Below, piece after piece: positions 15,567 to 22,377 of a DNA stretch of 29,534 nucleotides. This DNA is from DATAFO01 sp046728015 (GTDB taxonomy: Bacteria; Actinomycetota; Thermoleophilia; Solirubrobacterales; 70-9), in contig JBKPDQ010000159.1 in assembly GCA_046728015.1 (NCBI GenBank), forward strand, positions 1 to 29,534. The letters are read 5' to 3'. The notes below the pieces were generated by a model. It saw only the letters and a program-made list of their open reading frames with translations. It searched no databases and had not been told where the DNA came from. The position numbers and the translations under genes are program-made. The first letter of the stretch is position 1. Every line of letters starts with the position of its first letter.

Positions 15567-16532
15567 GTGGCGGAAACGATTGCGGTCCTATCTCAGAAGG
15601 GCGGCACCGGCAAGACGACGCTGGTGCGGAACCTCGCCGACGTCTTCGCGCGCCTCGATGTCGACACGCTCGTGGTCGACGCCGATCCGCAGGGGAACCT
15701 CTCGGACTACTTCGACACCGACGCCAACGTCGAGCCGACCCTGGCTGACGTCCTTCAGGGGAAGGCTCGAGCCGCCGAGGCCGTTCACGGCCAGGTGATC
15801 CCGGCGAACCTCACGCTGGCGGAGGCCGAGCTGGCGCTGGCCGGCAAGATCGGCCGCGAGGTCACGCTCCGCAGCGCGCTGATGGACCTCAAGCGCAACC
15901 GGGAGCTCATCCTCATCGACTGCCCGCCGACGCTCGGATTGCTGACCGTCAACGCGCTGGTGGCCGCCGATCACGCGATCCTGTCGACCGAGGCGCAGTA
16001 CTTCTCGCTGCAGGGCGTCGAACAGGCAATGGAGGTCGCGGCGCTGGCCCGCGACTCGCTCAACCCCCAGCTCGAGCTGCTCGGGGTCGTGCTGAACATC
16101 GCCAACATGCGCACCAAGCACGCCCGCCAGACTCTCGAGGCGCTACGCGACCGATTCGGTGCCAAGGTCTTCCGCACCGTGATCCGCCAGTCCATCGCGT
16201 ACGCGGAGTCGGCCGAGCGGGCCGTCCCGATCCTCGATTACAGGCCGGACCGCGGTGTCGACTACCTCTCGCTGACCGGCGAGATCCTCCGCCGCCTGTC
16301 CAAGCATGAGCTCCTGACCCGCCTCGACGAGCTCAGCGCCGAACTCGTCCCGGCGCAGAGGGCGGCGCGGCGGCGGGTCGCACAGCCGCAGCCCGCCGCG
16401 GACGGTGGTGCCGCGCCCGCCGAGCCCGAGCCGCCGACGGAGCGGGCCGTGCCCGAGCCCCCGGCGGAGGAGCACAAGCCCGTGATCGAGGAGCCCCAGC
16501 CCGCCGCATGGGCGCGCGATACGACGACCTGA
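15567..16532 (+). CDS. ParA/Soj-family ATPase
   Basis: 321 residues from GTG. The deviant Walker A is KGGTGKTT (residues 11-18), Walker A' is VVDADPQGNLSD (37-47) and Walker B is LILIDCPP (114-121), so it is a ParA-type ATPase acting as a nucleotide-dependent dimer. The last 60 or so residues are rich in Pro, Ala and Glu, an unstructured tail beyond the usual ParA length. No parB-like gene or visible centromere-like repeats adjoin, so it may be an orphan ParA positioning some other cargo, or a Soj paralogue. Its 3' end overlaps the next gene by 25 nt in a different frame, suggesting coupling. Gap to divergent gltB is 78 bp. Confidence 0.9.
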   Translation: MAETIAVLSQKGGTGKTTLVRNLADVFARLDVDTLVVDADPQGNLSDYFDTDANVEPTLADVLQGKARAAEAVHGQVIPANLTLAEAELALAGKIGREVTLRSALMDLKRNRELILIDCPPTLGLLTVNALVAADHAILSTEAQYFSLQGVEQAMEVAALARDSLNPQLELLGVVLNIANMRTKHARQTLEALRDRFGAKVFRTVIRQSIAYAESAERAVPILDYRPDRGVDYLSLTGEILRRLSKHELLTRLDELSAELVPAQRAARRRVAQPQPAADGGAAPAEPEPPTERAVPEPPAEEHKPVIEEPQPAAWARDTTT

Positions 16533-18046
16533 TCCTCGGCGCGGGGACCGCGGGCTGCGTGCTGGCGGCCCGCCTCAGCGAGGACTCAGAGCGTTCCGTC
16601 TGCCTCGTCGAGGCAGGCCCGGACTACGGGCCGTATGCGGCGGGCAGCTGGCCGCAGGAGTTGGTCGATCCGCGGACTCCGCCCGACAGCCACGACTGGG
16701 AACCGGGCGGCGAGCTGTCCCTCGCCAGGGCCAGAGTGATCGGCGGCTGCTCGGCCCACAACGCTTGTTTCGTCGGCGAGGGCAGCCGCGGCGACTACGA
16801 CGAATGGTCCGCCTTCGATCCGCGGTGGAGCTTCGCGACGCTCGAGCCCTGCCTGCGCCGGGCGCACTCCACGATCGGCGCCAGGGCGATGGAGGAGCCC
16901 GAGCTCTCGCCGTGGGCTCACGCCGTGCTCGAGGCGGCGCCCGAGGCCGGGATCGAGGCGATCGACGACTTCAACGACCACGAACGTCCGCTGGGCGCGG
17001 CCATCGTCCCGGTCAACGCTCGGCCTTCGGTCCGGCTGAACTCGGCGTTCGCCTACCTCGACGCCGCGCGCGAGCGCGACAACCTCACCGTGGTCGCCGA
17101 GACGATCGTCGACAGGGTGCGGCTGGACGGGAATCGCGCGGTGGGCGTTGACGCAGTCCAGGGAGGAGACACCCTCGAGCTCGCGGCCGACCGGGTGGTG
17201 GTCAGCGCGGGCAGCTTCGGCTCGCCGCTGATCCTGATGCGGAGCGGGATCGGCCCCGGCGAGCATCTGCGCGAGCACGGGATCGCGGTCGGCGCCGACC
17301 TGGTCGGCGTTGGCGCCAACCTCCGCGACCACTTCGGGGTCGTGCTGATCTTCCGGCCGGGCGCCGAGCTGAAGGACCGGCTCAACGAGAAGGCCGGCGG
17401 CGGGCGCATGTTCGGAAGTGGAGTGCTGGTCAAGGCGGCGAGCGCGCTCTGCGAGCCGGGGACCTGGGACCTGCACCTGGTGAGCTGGGCGGCGCCCGAC
17501 GTCGAGGGCCTGACGGGCCCGGACCCGGTCGGTCGCAGGGGCGCCGCGGCGGCCGCCCACGGAGCCTGGCGGGTCCAGCTCACGCCCTACGTGATGAAGC
17601 CGCGCTCCACCGGGCGCGTCCGGCTTCGCAGCCGCGATCCCGAGGCCCACCCGGACGTCGATCTGGGGTACCTGTCCGACCCTCACGGCCGCGACCTGGA
17701 GATCCTCGCCGAAGGCGTCGACCTGGCGCGGCGGATGGCCGCCACCGAGACCCTCGACTCGCTGATCGAGGGCGAGGTCGTGCCGGGCCCCGAGGTCGAG
17801 GCCGTCGATGCGTTCATCCGCGAGAACGTCCGCGGCTACTTCCACCCCGTCGGAACCTGCCGCGTCGGCTCGGCCGAAGACCGCGGCGCGGTGGTCGACG
17901 GCGCAGGGCGCGTCCACGGGATCGAGAACCTCTATGTCTGTGACGCATCGATCATGCCGACGATTCCCCGCACCAACACGAACCTGACGACGTTCGCGAT
18001 CGCGGAGCGGATCGCGGACCTTCAAAAGGAGGAATGGAGCAGATGA
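16508..18046 (+). CDS. GMC-family FAD-dependent oxidoreductase (choline dehydrogenase-like)
   Basis: 512 residues. The FAD-binding motif is LILGAGTAGCVLAARLSE (residues 8-25), with the GMC signature near VIGGCSAHNACFVG and GSFGSPLILMRSGIGPGEHL. The C-terminal catalytic block carries His446 (YFHPVGTCRVG) and Asn490 (PRTNTNLTTFAIAERIA), the His/Asn pair used for alcohol oxidation. Members oxidise choline, glucose, aliphatic or aromatic alcohols; the substrate cannot be read from sequence. The ATG lies 25 nt inside the end of parA, and the stop overlaps the SnoaL-like ATG by 4 nt. These overlaps make parA, this gene and the SnoaL gene one translational unit, although their functional link is unclear. 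Confidence 0.93.
   Translation: MGARYDDLILGAGTAGCVLAARLSEDSERSVCLVEAGPDYGPYAAGSWPQELVDPRTPPDSHDWEPGGELSLARARVIGGCSAHNACFVGEGSRGDYDEWSAFDPRWSFATLEPCLRRAHSTIGARAMEEPELSPWAHAVLEAAPEAGIEAIDDFNDHERPLGAAIVPVNARPSVRLNSAFAYLDAARERDNLTVVAETIVDRVRLDGNRAVGVDAVQGGDTLELAADRVVVSAGSFGSPLILMRSGIGPGEHLREHGIAVGADLVGVGANLRDHFGVVLIFRPGAELKDRLNEKAGGGRMFGSGVLVKAASALCEPGTWDLHLVSWAAPDVEGLTGPDPVGRRGAAAAAHGAWRVQLTPYVMKPRSTGRVRLRSRDPEAHPDVDLGYLSDPHGRDLEILAEGVDLARRMAATETLDSLIEGEVVPGPEVEAVDAFIRENVRGYFHPVGTCRVGSAEDRGAVVDGAGRVHGIENLYVCDASIMPTIPRTNTNLTTFAIAERIADLQKEEWSR
18026..18032 (+). promoter_or_regulatory. Shine-Dalgarno choosing the SnoaL-like start
   Basis: AAGGAGG. An ATG at 18034 is only 1 nt away and cannot be served by it; the ATG at 18043 is 10 nt away and is preferred. 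Confidence 0.6.
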
Positions 18047-18477
18047 GCGACGCCGATTCCCCCCAGGCGCTCGAGCAGGCGATCGTCCGCTACAACGACG
18101 CCTGGAACGCCCACGACCTCGACGCGATCATGGCGATGCACGCGCCCGACATGGTGTTCTGCAACCACACGGCCGGCGAGCGCGCCGAGGGAGAGGCAGT
18201 CCGCGACCACATCGGTTCGATCTTCGAGACGTGGCCCGATATCCGTTTCGAGGGCCGGCGGACGTACTGTCGCGACGGTCTGGTGGTGCAGGAGTGGACC
18301 GCCACCGCCACGCACGCAAACGAGATGCGGCGGGGCGACCTGGTCGCCGAGGCGACCGGCAAGGCGATCAGCTGGGACGGCGTCGACGTGATCCCGTTCT
18401 CCAACGGCCTCGTCAAGCGCAAGGACGTGTACTCGGACTCGGTCTCGATCCTCACCCAGCTCGGTCTCCTGGGCTAG
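18043..18477 (+). CDS. SnoaL-like (NTF2-fold) protein
   Basis: 144 residues. The segment ALEQAIVRYNDAWNAHDLDA followed by IMAMHAPDMVFCNHTAGERA and GEAVRDHIGSIFETWPDI is the usual SnoaL/ketosteroid-isomerase-like opening (helix with a Trp-x-x-x-D pair, then a strand and an 'R-G' style helix). Members are cone-shaped hydrophobic-pocket proteins that act as isomerases, cyclases or ligand binders; the specific role is unknown. The start at ATG 18043 overlaps the GMC stop (ATGA). A near-identical copy of its last 68 bp or more occurs 372 bp downstream (18769-18836), a sign of local duplication. Confidence 0.85.
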   Translation: MSDADSPQALEQAIVRYNDAWNAHDLDAIMAMHAPDMVFCNHTAGERAEGEAVRDHIGSIFETWPDIRFEGRRTYCRDGLVVQEWTATATHANEMRRGDLVAEATGKAISWDGVDVIPFSNGLVKRKDVYSDSVSILTQLGLLG

Positions 18478-18491
18478 CCGAACGGACTCGG

Positions 18492-18699
18492 TCAGGGACC
18501 CGAATAGTCGAACGGAGCGACCGCGGTGTACTGGCCCGCGTGCTCGAAGCTGATGCCGTCGCTCACGCGGAACGTCGTCGAGGCTCCGAAATCGCCCCGC
18601 TTGAAGACGATCCCCTCGGGGAGGATCGCCCCCGGATGCACCTCTGCGCCCGAGACGGGGTTCCGAATGGCCGTTGACTCGACCTCCAGCGACTCGCCG
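18492..18699 (-). pseudogene. C-terminal fragment of an unidentified protein (tentatively DUF1326-like)
   Basis: On the - strand this stretch encodes about 69 residues ending at a stop, including IRNPVSGAEVHPGAILPEG, FKRGDFGASTTFRVSDG and FEHAGQYTAVAPFDYSGP. The pattern (an 'x-x-N-P-V-S/T-G' segment, then 'D-x-x-x-x-H-x-G-x-x-x-x-x-x-P-F') reminds me of the C-terminal end of DUF1326 proteins; this is from memory and only tentative. Upstream it joins directly to a copy of the homoserine kinase 3' end, so any real N-terminus is missing. An open frame continues to a GTG at 18827, but that part is antisense to a SnoaL fragment and is not credible as protein. Confidence 0.5.
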
Positions 18700-18769
18700 G
18701 CTCCGGAAACGTCCGCGCCCCGCGCCGAGAACGGGGTGCGCATGACCTCTGCCCAGTCGCCGGCCGCCT
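18700..18769 (-). repeat. Partial copy of the homoserine kinase (thrB) 3' end
   Basis: About 70 bp matching 19449-19517 inside thrB, same orientation, with four substitutions and one extra base (AAA versus AA near 18707-18709). The extra base shifts the frame past the thrB stop, so the fragment reads on into the neighbouring unidentified fragment. At protein level the copy is AAGDWAEVMRTPFSARGADV versus AAGDWAEVMRAPFSPLGADV in thrB. Confidence 0.85.
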
Positions 18770-18849
18770 TCTCCAACGGCCTCGTCAAGCCCAAGGACGT
18801 GTACTCGGACTCGGTCTCGATCCTCACCCAGCTCGGCCGGCTCGGCTGA
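18769..18849 (+). repeat. Partial copy of the SnoaL-like gene 3' end
   Basis: 68 bp (18769-18836) match 18397-18464 with one substitution and no gap. Beyond that, the copy still keeps the frame and a stop: the last residues are LTQLGRLG-stop here and LTQLGLLG-stop in the intact gene. Only the last 26 or so codons are present. It abuts the thrB-tail copy at 18769/18770, making a composite of two gene ends. Together with the fragment at 18492-18699, this fills the 389-bp gap between intact genes; no complete gene is present there. Confidence 0.85.
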
Positions 18850-18866
18850 GAAGGCCGAACCTGCGC

Positions 18867-19433
18867 CTACGCGACGTCGTCGAGGAACCTGAGCACGCGC
18901 TCTTTGAACAACACCGCTGCCTGCGGGTCGTAGTCGGAGAGGTCCTCGTCGGCGAACAGGTGGCCATCGCCGGGATAGAGAAACAGCTCCGCACCGGCGA
19001 GAGCCGCCTCCAGTTCGCGGGCGACATCGAGCTCGATCCACTCGTCGCCCTCCATCGCGTGGATCTGCAGGGCAACGCCCTCGGGCCACTCAGGGCTGAA
19101 CTCCGAAACCGGGTTGCAGGCGCCGAGTAGGACCGCGCCGGTAGCACCCGGCCGGGTCTGAGCCAACGCCTGAGCGGGCAGCGCGCCAAGCGACAAGCCG
19201 ATGTAGACCAACTCGTTGGGCAGGTCGTTCGCGACGGAGCGACCGCGCTCGATGATCGTGTCGTAGTCGACCTCCTCGGCGTAGGCGACACCGTCGGCGA
19301 GGTCGCTGAATGTCTTCCCCTCGTAAAGATCCGGCACGTGGACGTGGTGTCCGGCGGCGCGCAACTCGTCGGCGAAGGACCGGGATCCCTGCGTGAGTCC
19401 GTGGGCATGGTGAAAGAGCAGAGCCTCGGCCAC
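18867..19433 (-). CDS. Dienelactone hydrolase-family alpha/beta-hydrolase (Ser nucleophile)
   Basis: 188 residues from GTG 19433; the frame stays open further upstream but overlaps thrB antisense-free coding, and conservation begins at VAEALLFHHAHGLTQGSRSF. The fold is dienelactone-hydrolase-like: LRAAGHHVHVPDLYEGKTF, nucleophile elbow IGLSLGALPA with Ser81, Asp130 in MEGDEW, and His158 in YPGDGHLF followed by DYDPQAA. Classical dienelactone hydrolases use Cys in this elbow; here it is Ser, so esterase/lipase-like chemistry is more likely than dienelactone hydrolysis. It begins 10 nt after the thrB stop on the same strand and is probably co-transcribed with it. Confidence 0.85.
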   Translation of the reverse strand: MAEALLFHHAHGLTQGSRSFADELRAAGHHVHVPDLYEGKTFSDLADGVAYAEEVDYDTIIERGRSVANDLPNELVYIGLSLGALPAQALAQTRPGATGAVLLGACNPVSEFSPEWPEGVALQIHAMEGDEWIELDVARELEAALAGAELFLYPGDGHLFADEDLSDYDPQAAVLFKERVLRFLDDVA

Positions 19434-19443
19434 GCGGTTCAGC

Positions 19444-20334
19444 CTAGAGCTCCGGAACGTCCGCGCCCAGCGGCGAGAACGGGGCGCGCATGACCTCTGC
19501 CCAGTCGCCGGCCGCCTGCTCGGCCGCCTGGGTGACCTTGCCCGTGTCCTGCCAGAAGCACCACAGCAACACGCTCGGGCCCGCACCCGAGATCGTGGCG
19601 CCGATGGCGCCGAGGTCGGTCGCCTTCCCCACCAGCTCCATCGAGCGCTCATAGAGCGGTCGACGGGCGGGTTGGTGGAGGCGGTCCGCCAGGCCGCGGC
19701 CGATCAGCGTCAGGTCGGAGCGCTCGATTCCGAGCACGAGCTGCGCCGCCGCGGCCACGTTCGACACGGCGTCCCCCACCGGCACCTCGGCCGGCATCGC
19801 GGCGCGTGCGTCTGTGGTCGCGACCTCATCCTCCGGCACGACGACCACCGCTTCGACCCCCTCCGGTGGGTTCAGGCGGACGGGCGGCGGAGTCGACGAG
19901 CCGGCGCCGTCCGCAGCGGGGCAGAGGACAAACCCGCCGTAGAGCGCCGCTCCGACGTTGTCGGGGTGCCCCTCGAGCTCGACGGCGCGCGCGTAGATGT
20001 CGTCGCGAGACAAGCCGAGCTCGTAGAGGTGGTCGGCGGCCATCAGCCCGGCCACGATGGCGGCTGCGCTGGAGCCCAGTCCGCGGGCAAGCGGGATCTC
20101 GCTGCGGATCTCAAAGCGCAGGCCGTCTGCTGAATGCAGCGCCTCGAAGGCACGCACGCACAGGTTGTCGCGACCGGTCGGAACGGCGTCGCCGCCGGCG
20201 TCGACGGCGAACTCGTCCGCCTCCGCGACCTCCAGCTCCAGGTGCATCGACAGCGCTGCCGCCAGGACGTCGTAGCCGGGCCCGAGGTTGGCGGAGGATC
20301 CCGGCACGCGGACCAGCCGCCGGCGCATGGTCAC
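19444..20334 (-). CDS. thrB: Homoserine kinase
   Basis: 296 residues; a GHMP-family kinase that phosphorylates homoserine in threonine biosynthesis. Motif 1 is RVPGSSANLGPGYDVL (residues 9-24), the ATP-binding motif 2 is PLARGLGSSAAAIVAG (81-96) and motif 3 is GATISGAGPSVL. Length and order are normal. The frame opens with GTG-ACC-ATG, so the ATG at 20328 is an equally good start; no Shine-Dalgarno decides it. thrA and thrC are not in the window. A 22-bp palindrome lies 13 bp upstream of the start and may control it. The last 70 bp are duplicated in the mosaic region at 18700-18769. Confidence 0.95.
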   Translation of the reverse strand: MTMRRRLVRVPGSSANLGPGYDVLAAALSMHLELEVAEADEFAVDAGGDAVPTGRDNLCVRAFEALHSADGLRFEIRSEIPLARGLGSSAAAIVAGLMAADHLYELGLSRDDIYARAVELEGHPDNVGAALYGGFVLCPAADGAGSSTPPPVRLNPPEGVEAVVVVPEDEVATTDARAAMPAEVPVGDAVSNVAAAAQLVLGIERSDLTLIGRGLADRLHQPARRPLYERSMELVGKATDLGAIGATISGAGPSVLLWCFWQDTGKVTQAAEQAAGDWAEVMRAPFSPLGADVPEL

Positions 20335-20346
20335 GAGGTATTCCGG

Positions 20347-20368
20347 CGCGACACCTTCAGGTGTCGCG
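20347..20368. promoter_or_regulatory. Perfect 10-bp-arm inverted repeat upstream of thrB
   Basis: CGCGACACCT-TC-AGGTGTCGCG, 13 bp upstream of the thrB start and 22 bp beyond the stop of the thioredoxin-like gene on the same strand. The two-base spacer is too short for a normal terminator loop, so an operator for a dimeric repressor is favoured. A partial half-site, ACAGGTG, follows at 20374-20380. Confidence 0.5.
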
Positions 20369-20389
20369 AGAGACAGGTGCCGTCAGTGG

Positions 20390-20926
20390 TCATGTGCGCC
20401 ACTTGATCGAACACCCGACCGGTTCGGTGCGCTCCTGCGGCGGATCGGAACCGGCGAGCACGGCATCGAGCGCGTCGCGCAGCCAGCCGGCGTTGAGCGA
20501 GGGGTCGCGGTGGTCGGCGTCGGGCGCGCCCTCATACCGACGGCGCAACTCGGAATCGAGCACGAACAGGTGAGGCGTCGTTTGTGCCCCCCACTCCCTT
20601 GCGGACTCCTGGGATTCGTCCCACAGATACGGGAATGGCCACCCCTCCCGCTCAACGCGCTCCCGCATCGCCTCGGGCGAGTCGGCCGGATAGCGCTCGG
20701 GATCGTTGGAGTTGACGGCGAGGAAACGGACGCCCCGATCGGCGTAGTCGTTGGCGACGGCAACCAGGCGGTCGTGCCAGGCGAGGGCGTACGGGCAGTG
20801 ATTGCAGGTCCAGAGGACGACGGTGGCCGGCGCTTCCCCCGGCGCCGGGAGCGTTTGAGTCTTCCCGCTCGTATCGGGAAGCGCCAGGCTCGGCGCCACG
20901 CCAGCTCCTGCGTCAGCTTCGCTCAT
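20390..20926 (-). CDS. Thioredoxin-fold protein (AhpC/TSA-type, CNHC active site)
   Basis: 178 residues. After a short leader the protein reads SLALPDTSGKTQTLPAPG and then VVLWTCNHCPYALAWHDRL, a redoxin domain with the active site C41-N-H-C44. GAQTTPHLFVLDSELRRRYEG supplies the cis-Pro strand. This arrangement is known in 'thioredoxin family / redoxin' proteins of unknown partner, often annotated as thiol-disulfide isomerases. No signal peptide is seen, so it should be cytosolic. The ATG 20926 has GGAAGGAG 6 nt upstream, better than the upstream ATG of the longer frame. The start overlaps the previous gene by 14 nt, so the two are coupled. Confidence 0.88.
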   Translation of the reverse strand: MSEADAGAGVAPSLALPDTSGKTQTLPAPGEAPATVVLWTCNHCPYALAWHDRLVAVANDYADRGVRFLAVNSNDPERYPADSPEAMRERVEREGWPFPYLWDESQESAREWGAQTTPHLFVLDSELRRRYEGAPDADHRDPSLNAGWLRDALDAVLAGSDPPQERTEPVGCSIKWRT

Positions 20927-21263
20927 CGTCGTCTCCTTCCATCGCCGCGACGAGGCCCGCACGCACGTCCTCGCGATCGGGAAGTGCAGCGACGCGACCG
21001 TCGCGCAGGCGATAGACGCGGCAGGTTAGTCCGATCGGATCGTCGCGCGGCGGCTGGATGTCGCGGCCGTCGACCCTGATCGTCGGCGATCCGACGAACT
21101 CCTCCCGCCGTGCGTCCGCGTCGGTGCTCACCTGGCGCACCTCGATGGCCTGCGGGTCCAGCCCGAGCGCCTCCATCTCCTCGCGCAACTCGGCCAGCGC
21201 CTCGTCGGAGGAGGGACACCCCTCCCACCAGAGGAACTCAACCGCTGGCTGACCCATGAGCAT
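20913..21263 (-). CDS. Small thioredoxin-like 'DF family' protein
   Basis: 116 residues. VEFLWWEGCPSSDEALAELR (Cys16), then EFVGSPTIRVDGRDIQPP and LTCRVYRLRDGRVAALPD. These match the short thioredoxin-like family in which a 'W/Y-x-G-C-P-S' motif replaces CxxC and the cis-Pro loop is G-S-P-T-I. Related proteins are sometimes selenoproteins or annotated near alkylmercury-lyase/thiol redox genes; here the residue is ordinary Cys. Starts at ATG 21263, with ATG 21257 also possible. It overlaps the downstream thioredoxin-like gene by 14 nt, so the two are likely a coupled redox pair. Confidence 0.78.
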   Translation of the reverse strand: MLMGQPAVEFLWWEGCPSSDEALAELREEMEALGLDPQAIEVRQVSTDADARREEFVGSPTIRVDGRDIQPPRDDPIGLTCRVYRLRDGRVAALPDREDVRAGLVAAMEGDDDERS

Positions 21264-21292
21264 TGTTCGAGGCTAGCGTCCGCGGCTTGCGC

Positions 21293-22267
21293 CTAGGCGA
21301 GCACCCCGCGGCGCCCCGCGATCGAGCCGGCGAGCAGGCCCTCCGCCCCGACCTCGGCGCCCGGGAGGAGCACGGACTCCTTGACCATCGCCTTCGGCCC
21401 GATCCGGGCGCCCGGGCCGATCACCGTCGGTCCGTCGACGCGCGCGGCCGGATCGATCTCGGCGCCCGCGCCGACGAGCACACGGCCGTTGAAGCCGGGG
21501 TCACCGGCCGCGAGATCGGCCTCCCCGTCGACGAGCTCGCCCGCGGGCTCTACGGCCACCGCCCCAGTCAGCGCGTCCATGTTGCCCTGCAGGTACTCGG
21601 GCAGCGAGCCGATGTCGTTCCAGTAGGCGTCGGTGACGTGCACGAAGAAGGGCACGTCGTGCCCGAGCAGGGCCGGGAACACGTCAAGCGCGAAGTCGAC
21701 CTCGTGCTTGTCCGGGAAGTAGTCGAAGACCTCGGGATCGAGCACGTAGATCATGCAGTTGGCCAGATTCGAGAGCGCCTCCGCCGGGTCCGGCTTCTCC
21801 TGAAAGCCCTGAACGCGCCCGTCCGAGCCGGTGACGACGACTCCGTACTCGCTCACGTTACGCACCCGCTTGACCGCCAGCGTGGCGATTCCATCGTTCG
21901 CGCGGTGGGCGTCGGCGAGAGCCGCGAGATCAACGTCTGTGAGGGCGTCCGCCGCCATCACCAGGAAGGGCTCGGAGCCGAAGTACTCGCGGACGTTCCT
22001 CACCCCGCCCGCCGTGCCGAGCAGACTGTCCTCGTAGGAGTAGGTGAGTTCGATCCCGAGGCTCGAGCCGTCGCCGAAGCGGCCCGTGATCGTTTCGGGG
22101 AACCAGTGCAGGTTGGCGATCACCCGATCGAGCCCGTGGCGCGCGAGCAGCACGAGGATGTGCTCCATGATCGGCCGGTTGGCCACCGGCACCATCGGCT
22201 TCGGGATCTCGTACGTGATCGGCCGCAGGCGTGTGCCCAACCCCGCCGCCATCACCATGGCCTTCAT
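21293..22267 (-). CDS. NDP-sugar pyrophosphorylase (sugar-1-phosphate nucleotidyltransferase)
   Basis: 324 residues. The nucleotide-binding signature KAMVMAAGLGTRLRPITYEI followed by PKPMVPVANRP opens the protein. MAADALTDVD carries the metal-binding Asp. VQGFQEKPD and DAYWNDIGSLPEYL are typical of the mannose-1-phosphate guanylyl-/glucose-1-phosphate thymidylyltransferase family. The last 60 residues (VLVGAGAEIDPAARVDGPTV and onward) form left-handed beta-helix hexapeptide repeats. Which sugar and nucleotide it uses cannot be told. The start at ATG 22267 fits the conserved N-terminus; upstream Mets in the longer frame do not. Divergent from adenosylhomocysteinase across 110 bp. Confidence 0.92.
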   Translation of the reverse strand: MKAMVMAAGLGTRLRPITYEIPKPMVPVANRPIMEHILVLLARHGLDRVIANLHWFPETITGRFGDGSSLGIELTYSYEDSLLGTAGGVRNVREYFGSEPFLVMAADALTDVDLAALADAHRANDGIATLAVKRVRNVSEYGVVVTGSDGRVQGFQEKPDPAEALSNLANCMIYVLDPEVFDYFPDKHEVDFALDVFPALLGHDVPFFVHVTDAYWNDIGSLPEYLQGNMDALTGAVAVEPAGELVDGEADLAAGDPGFNGRVLVGAGAEIDPAARVDGPTVIGPGARIGPKAMVKESVLLPGAEVGAEGLLAGSIAGRRGVLA

Positions 22268-22300
22268 CGCGGGGCAGGCTAGTGGGTAGGTGCCCGCGAT

Positions 22301-22327
22301 TGGTTGCTGGGTCGCGAGCCACAACCA
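22301..22327 (+). promoter_or_regulatory. Hairpin in the region upstream of ahcY
   Basis: TGGTTG pairs with CAACCA, then TGG with CCA after one mismatch, around an 8-nt loop. It lies about 50 bp before the ahcY start. It does not match the SAH riboswitch pattern I know. A TAGACT box at 22333-22338 could be a -10 element just downstream, which would place the hairpin in the promoter rather than the mRNA. Confidence 0.35.
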
Positions 22328-22377
22328 CTCCGTAGACTGGCTGCACTCAAACGGGAAAACTCGCCACCAGGAGAAGC

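Noticed and set aside
16586..18025. 479-codon - strand frame opposite the GMC oxidoreductase
   Set aside because: Antisense shadow; the GMC gene has all family motifs.
18492..18827. 111-residue protein on the - strand
   Set aside because: Its N-terminal 20 residues are antisense to the SnoaL-tail copy and the next 20 are a frame-shifted thrB tail; treated as fused fragments.
22268..22377. SAH riboswitch upstream of ahcY
   Set aside because: Looked for the conserved GC-rich core and pseudoknot pattern; only an unrelated short hairpin is present.
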